Positions 62,821 to 64,000 of a DNA stretch of 64,000 nt are shown here, in pieces. Source of the DNA: Staphylococcus argenteus (GTDB taxonomy: Bacteria; Bacillota; Bacilli; Staphylococcales; Staphylococcaceae); NCBI RefSeq assembly GCF_000236925.1, contig NC_016941.1:682001-746000 (forward strand), written 5' to 3'. The stretch's first letter is position 1; each line of letters begins with the position of its first letter. Made by a program: the position numbers and the translations under genes. A model generated the notes under the pieces. The model did not search any database. It had not been told where the DNA came from and worked only from the letters and a program-made list of their open reading frames with translations.

Positions 62821-63414
62821 ATGATTCTAGTCATAGATAACAATGATTCATTTACATATAACTTAATTGACTATATTAAGACACAAACCAAATTACCGGT
62901 TGAGGTTATAGGTATTGATTCACTTGTGATGGAACAGGTGATTAATATAGCGCCACAAGCAATCATTATTTCACCTGGACCTGGTAAACCAGATGATTAT
63001 CCTTCACTTTATAAAGTAATAAAAAATTTTCATAAACAGATTCCAATTTTAGGTGTGTGTCTAGGCTTTCAATGTATCGTTTCGTATTTTGGTGGAAGAA
63101 TAATACATAGCCGACGACCTGTACATGGACATACAACACAATTGCAACATTTAGGCGTGGGTATTTTTAAAGGTATTCCACAAAACTTTAATGTGATGCG
63201 TTATCACTCATTAATTGCTGAACAACAATCGTTCCCAAAATGCTTAACAATAACTGCCACAAATGATGAGAACATCATTATGGGATTAGAACATCAATCG
63301 TACCCAACGTATGGCGTACAATATCATCCTGAATCTATATTGAGTGAATATGGTTATAAACAAGTTGAATTATTTTTAGCAAAGGTGTGTGAAAATAGTG
63401 AAAATAGAATTTAA
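62821..63414 (+). CDS. pabA: Aminodeoxychorismate/anthranilate synthase glutaminase PabA
   Basis: A 197-residue class-I glutamine amidotransferase that feeds ammonia to PabB in folate synthesis. Catalytic Cys is in GVCLGFQCI, with His and Glu in YHPES near residue 176. The family start NDSFTYNLIDYI and the oxyanion motif SPGPGKPDD are clear. It follows GGGAG and overlaps the start of pabB by 17 bases. TrpG relatives share this fold; the pabB neighbour decides. Confidence 0.93.
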   Translation: MILVIDNNDSFTYNLIDYIKTQTKLPVEVIGIDSLVMEQVINIAPQAIIISPGPGKPDDYPSLYKVIKNFHKQIPILGVCLGFQCIVSYFGGRIIHSRRPVHGHTTQLQHLGVGIFKGIPQNFNVMRYHSLIAEQQSFPKCLTITATNDENIIMGLEHQSYPTYGVQYHPESILSEYGYKQVELFLAKVCENSENRI

Positions 63415-64000
63415 TTATCGCTATTATTTAAATGTGCATGATTATGAGCAACATCATATTCAAATGAATGATTTAGTTGCTAAAAATATAGCTACAAATT
63501 TGAAGGAAGTGGGTAGTGTAATTCAATTTGCTGAAGCGCAACAACAGCAAGGTAATTATGTTGCATTATATTTAAGTTATGAAGCAGCAAAGTATTTTAA
63601 CACTTCAATGGCAACGCATTTTCAAGAGTTGGACAATATAATTGCGGCTGCATATAGTTTTAAAAAAGTTGAAAAGGTGGTTTCAGATAACAATCAATCT
63701 GTAACGTATGAATCCAAACATCAATTTTCGTTTACAGAAACATTTGAAAATATGATAGCCAATATAAAACGTGTCCAACAAGCCATCGTAGAAGGTGAGA
63801 CATATCAAGTAAACTATACAACTCGACTTACAGATGAAATATATTATCCAATTGCGACTTTATATGATCGGTTAACACAATTTGGTAACGGAAATTATAC
63901 GGTATTGTTAGATACCGATGAAGTTCAAGTAGCATCAATTTCACCAGAATTATTTTTCCAAAAAGGGGATTTCCAAGGTATGGAAAATATCATTATTAGT
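63398..64000 (+). CDS. pabB: Aminodeoxychorismate synthase component I PabB, 3' truncated
   Basis: Component I of para-aminobenzoate synthase, converting chorismate and ammonia into aminodeoxychorismate. GTG 63398 lies inside pabA and the frame is open for 201 codons to the window end. The early chorismate-utilising region (IVEGETYQVNYTTRLTDE, ASISPELFF) is present; the catalytic core lies beyond the window. Confidence 0.9.
   Translation, partial: MKIEFNYRYYLNVHDYEQHHIQMNDLVAKNIATNLKEVGSVIQFAEAQQQQGNYVALYLSYEAAKYFNTSMATHFQELDNIIAAAYSFKKVEKVVSDNNQSVTYESKHQFSFTETFENMIANIKRVQQAIVEGETYQVNYTTRLTDEIYYPIATLYDRLTQFGNGNYTVLLDTDEVQVASISPELFFQKGDFQGMENIIIS

Noticed and set aside
1..64000. Prophage, genomic island, CRISPR array, toxin-antitoxin pair or tRNA gene.
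   Set aside because: Gene content and order are core staphylococcal; no integrase, transposase, spaced repeats or cloverleaf was seen.

Overview
The window is a low-GC Firmicute chromosome segment that I recognise as the core genome of the Staphylococcus aureus complex. The order fhuG-dhaKLM, graXRS-vraFG, a DUF47/PitA phosphate pair, rbf-sarX, uppP, mgrA, norA, fruRKA, nagA, mpfA, saePQRS, queCDE and pabAB is that of S. aureus. Against S. aureus proteins recalled from memory, several products carry scattered substitutions (NorA most clearly, then SarX, VraF, SaeR and SaeS), while MgrA looks identical. This fits either a divergent S. aureus lineage or a sister species such as S. argenteus or S. 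schweitzeri; the window alone cannot settle it. I see no prophage, insertion sequence, CRISPR array, rRNA or tRNA.

Layout. 1-7.3 kb: the end of a ferric-hydroxamate permease operon, the PTS-dependent dihydroxyacetone kinase operon, a YkvI-type membrane protein, a membrane-anchored esterase and two unknown genes. 7.5-17.3 kb: cell-envelope stress genes graX-graR-graS and vraF-vraG, the phosphate transport pair, and a LysM-CHAP wall hydrolase. 17.6-30 kb: the biofilm regulators rbf and sarX, a YebC-family regulator, a cupin, a DUF402 protein, a LysR/MFS pair and several small unknowns including a lipoprotein. 30-37 kb: LOG and YqxD-family proteins, a coiled-coil membrane protein, uppP, a CydDC-type ABC exporter, and mgrA on the minus strand.

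37-55 kb: a COG0523 GTPase with a nine-histidine loop, aldo-keto reductase, DASS anion transporter, photolyase, norA, a YbaK deacylase, the fructose operon fruR-fruK-fruA, nagA, and the CBS-domain magnesium exporter mpfA. 55-64 kb: a glycosyltransferase, the saePQRS virulence two-component operon on the minus strand, queC-queD-queE under a preQ1-I riboswitch, then pabA and the start of pabB running off the window.

The region is rich in global regulators that act together: GraRS/VraFG and MgrA/NorA in antimicrobial resistance, Rbf/SarX in biofilm, and SaeRS in exoprotein control. Regulatory DNA legible in the sequence includes a GraR palindrome before vraF (and a second before the phosphate genes), a CcpA cre inside the fruR promoter with three helically phased repeats beside it, SaeR tandem sites before saeP, an attenuator-like terminator between saeP and saeQ, and the preQ1 riboswitch with its terminator. 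Two small genes look broken: a CxxCxxC thioredoxin/glutaredoxin-like frame between fruA and nagA (one-base frameshift) and a small membrane protein gene after the DUF1361 gene (amber codon 11). The most puzzling non-coding structures are a tandemly duplicated two-hairpin leader before the MFS gene at 25.4 kb, a long hairpin before rbf, and a structured leader with mini-ORFs before mpfA.
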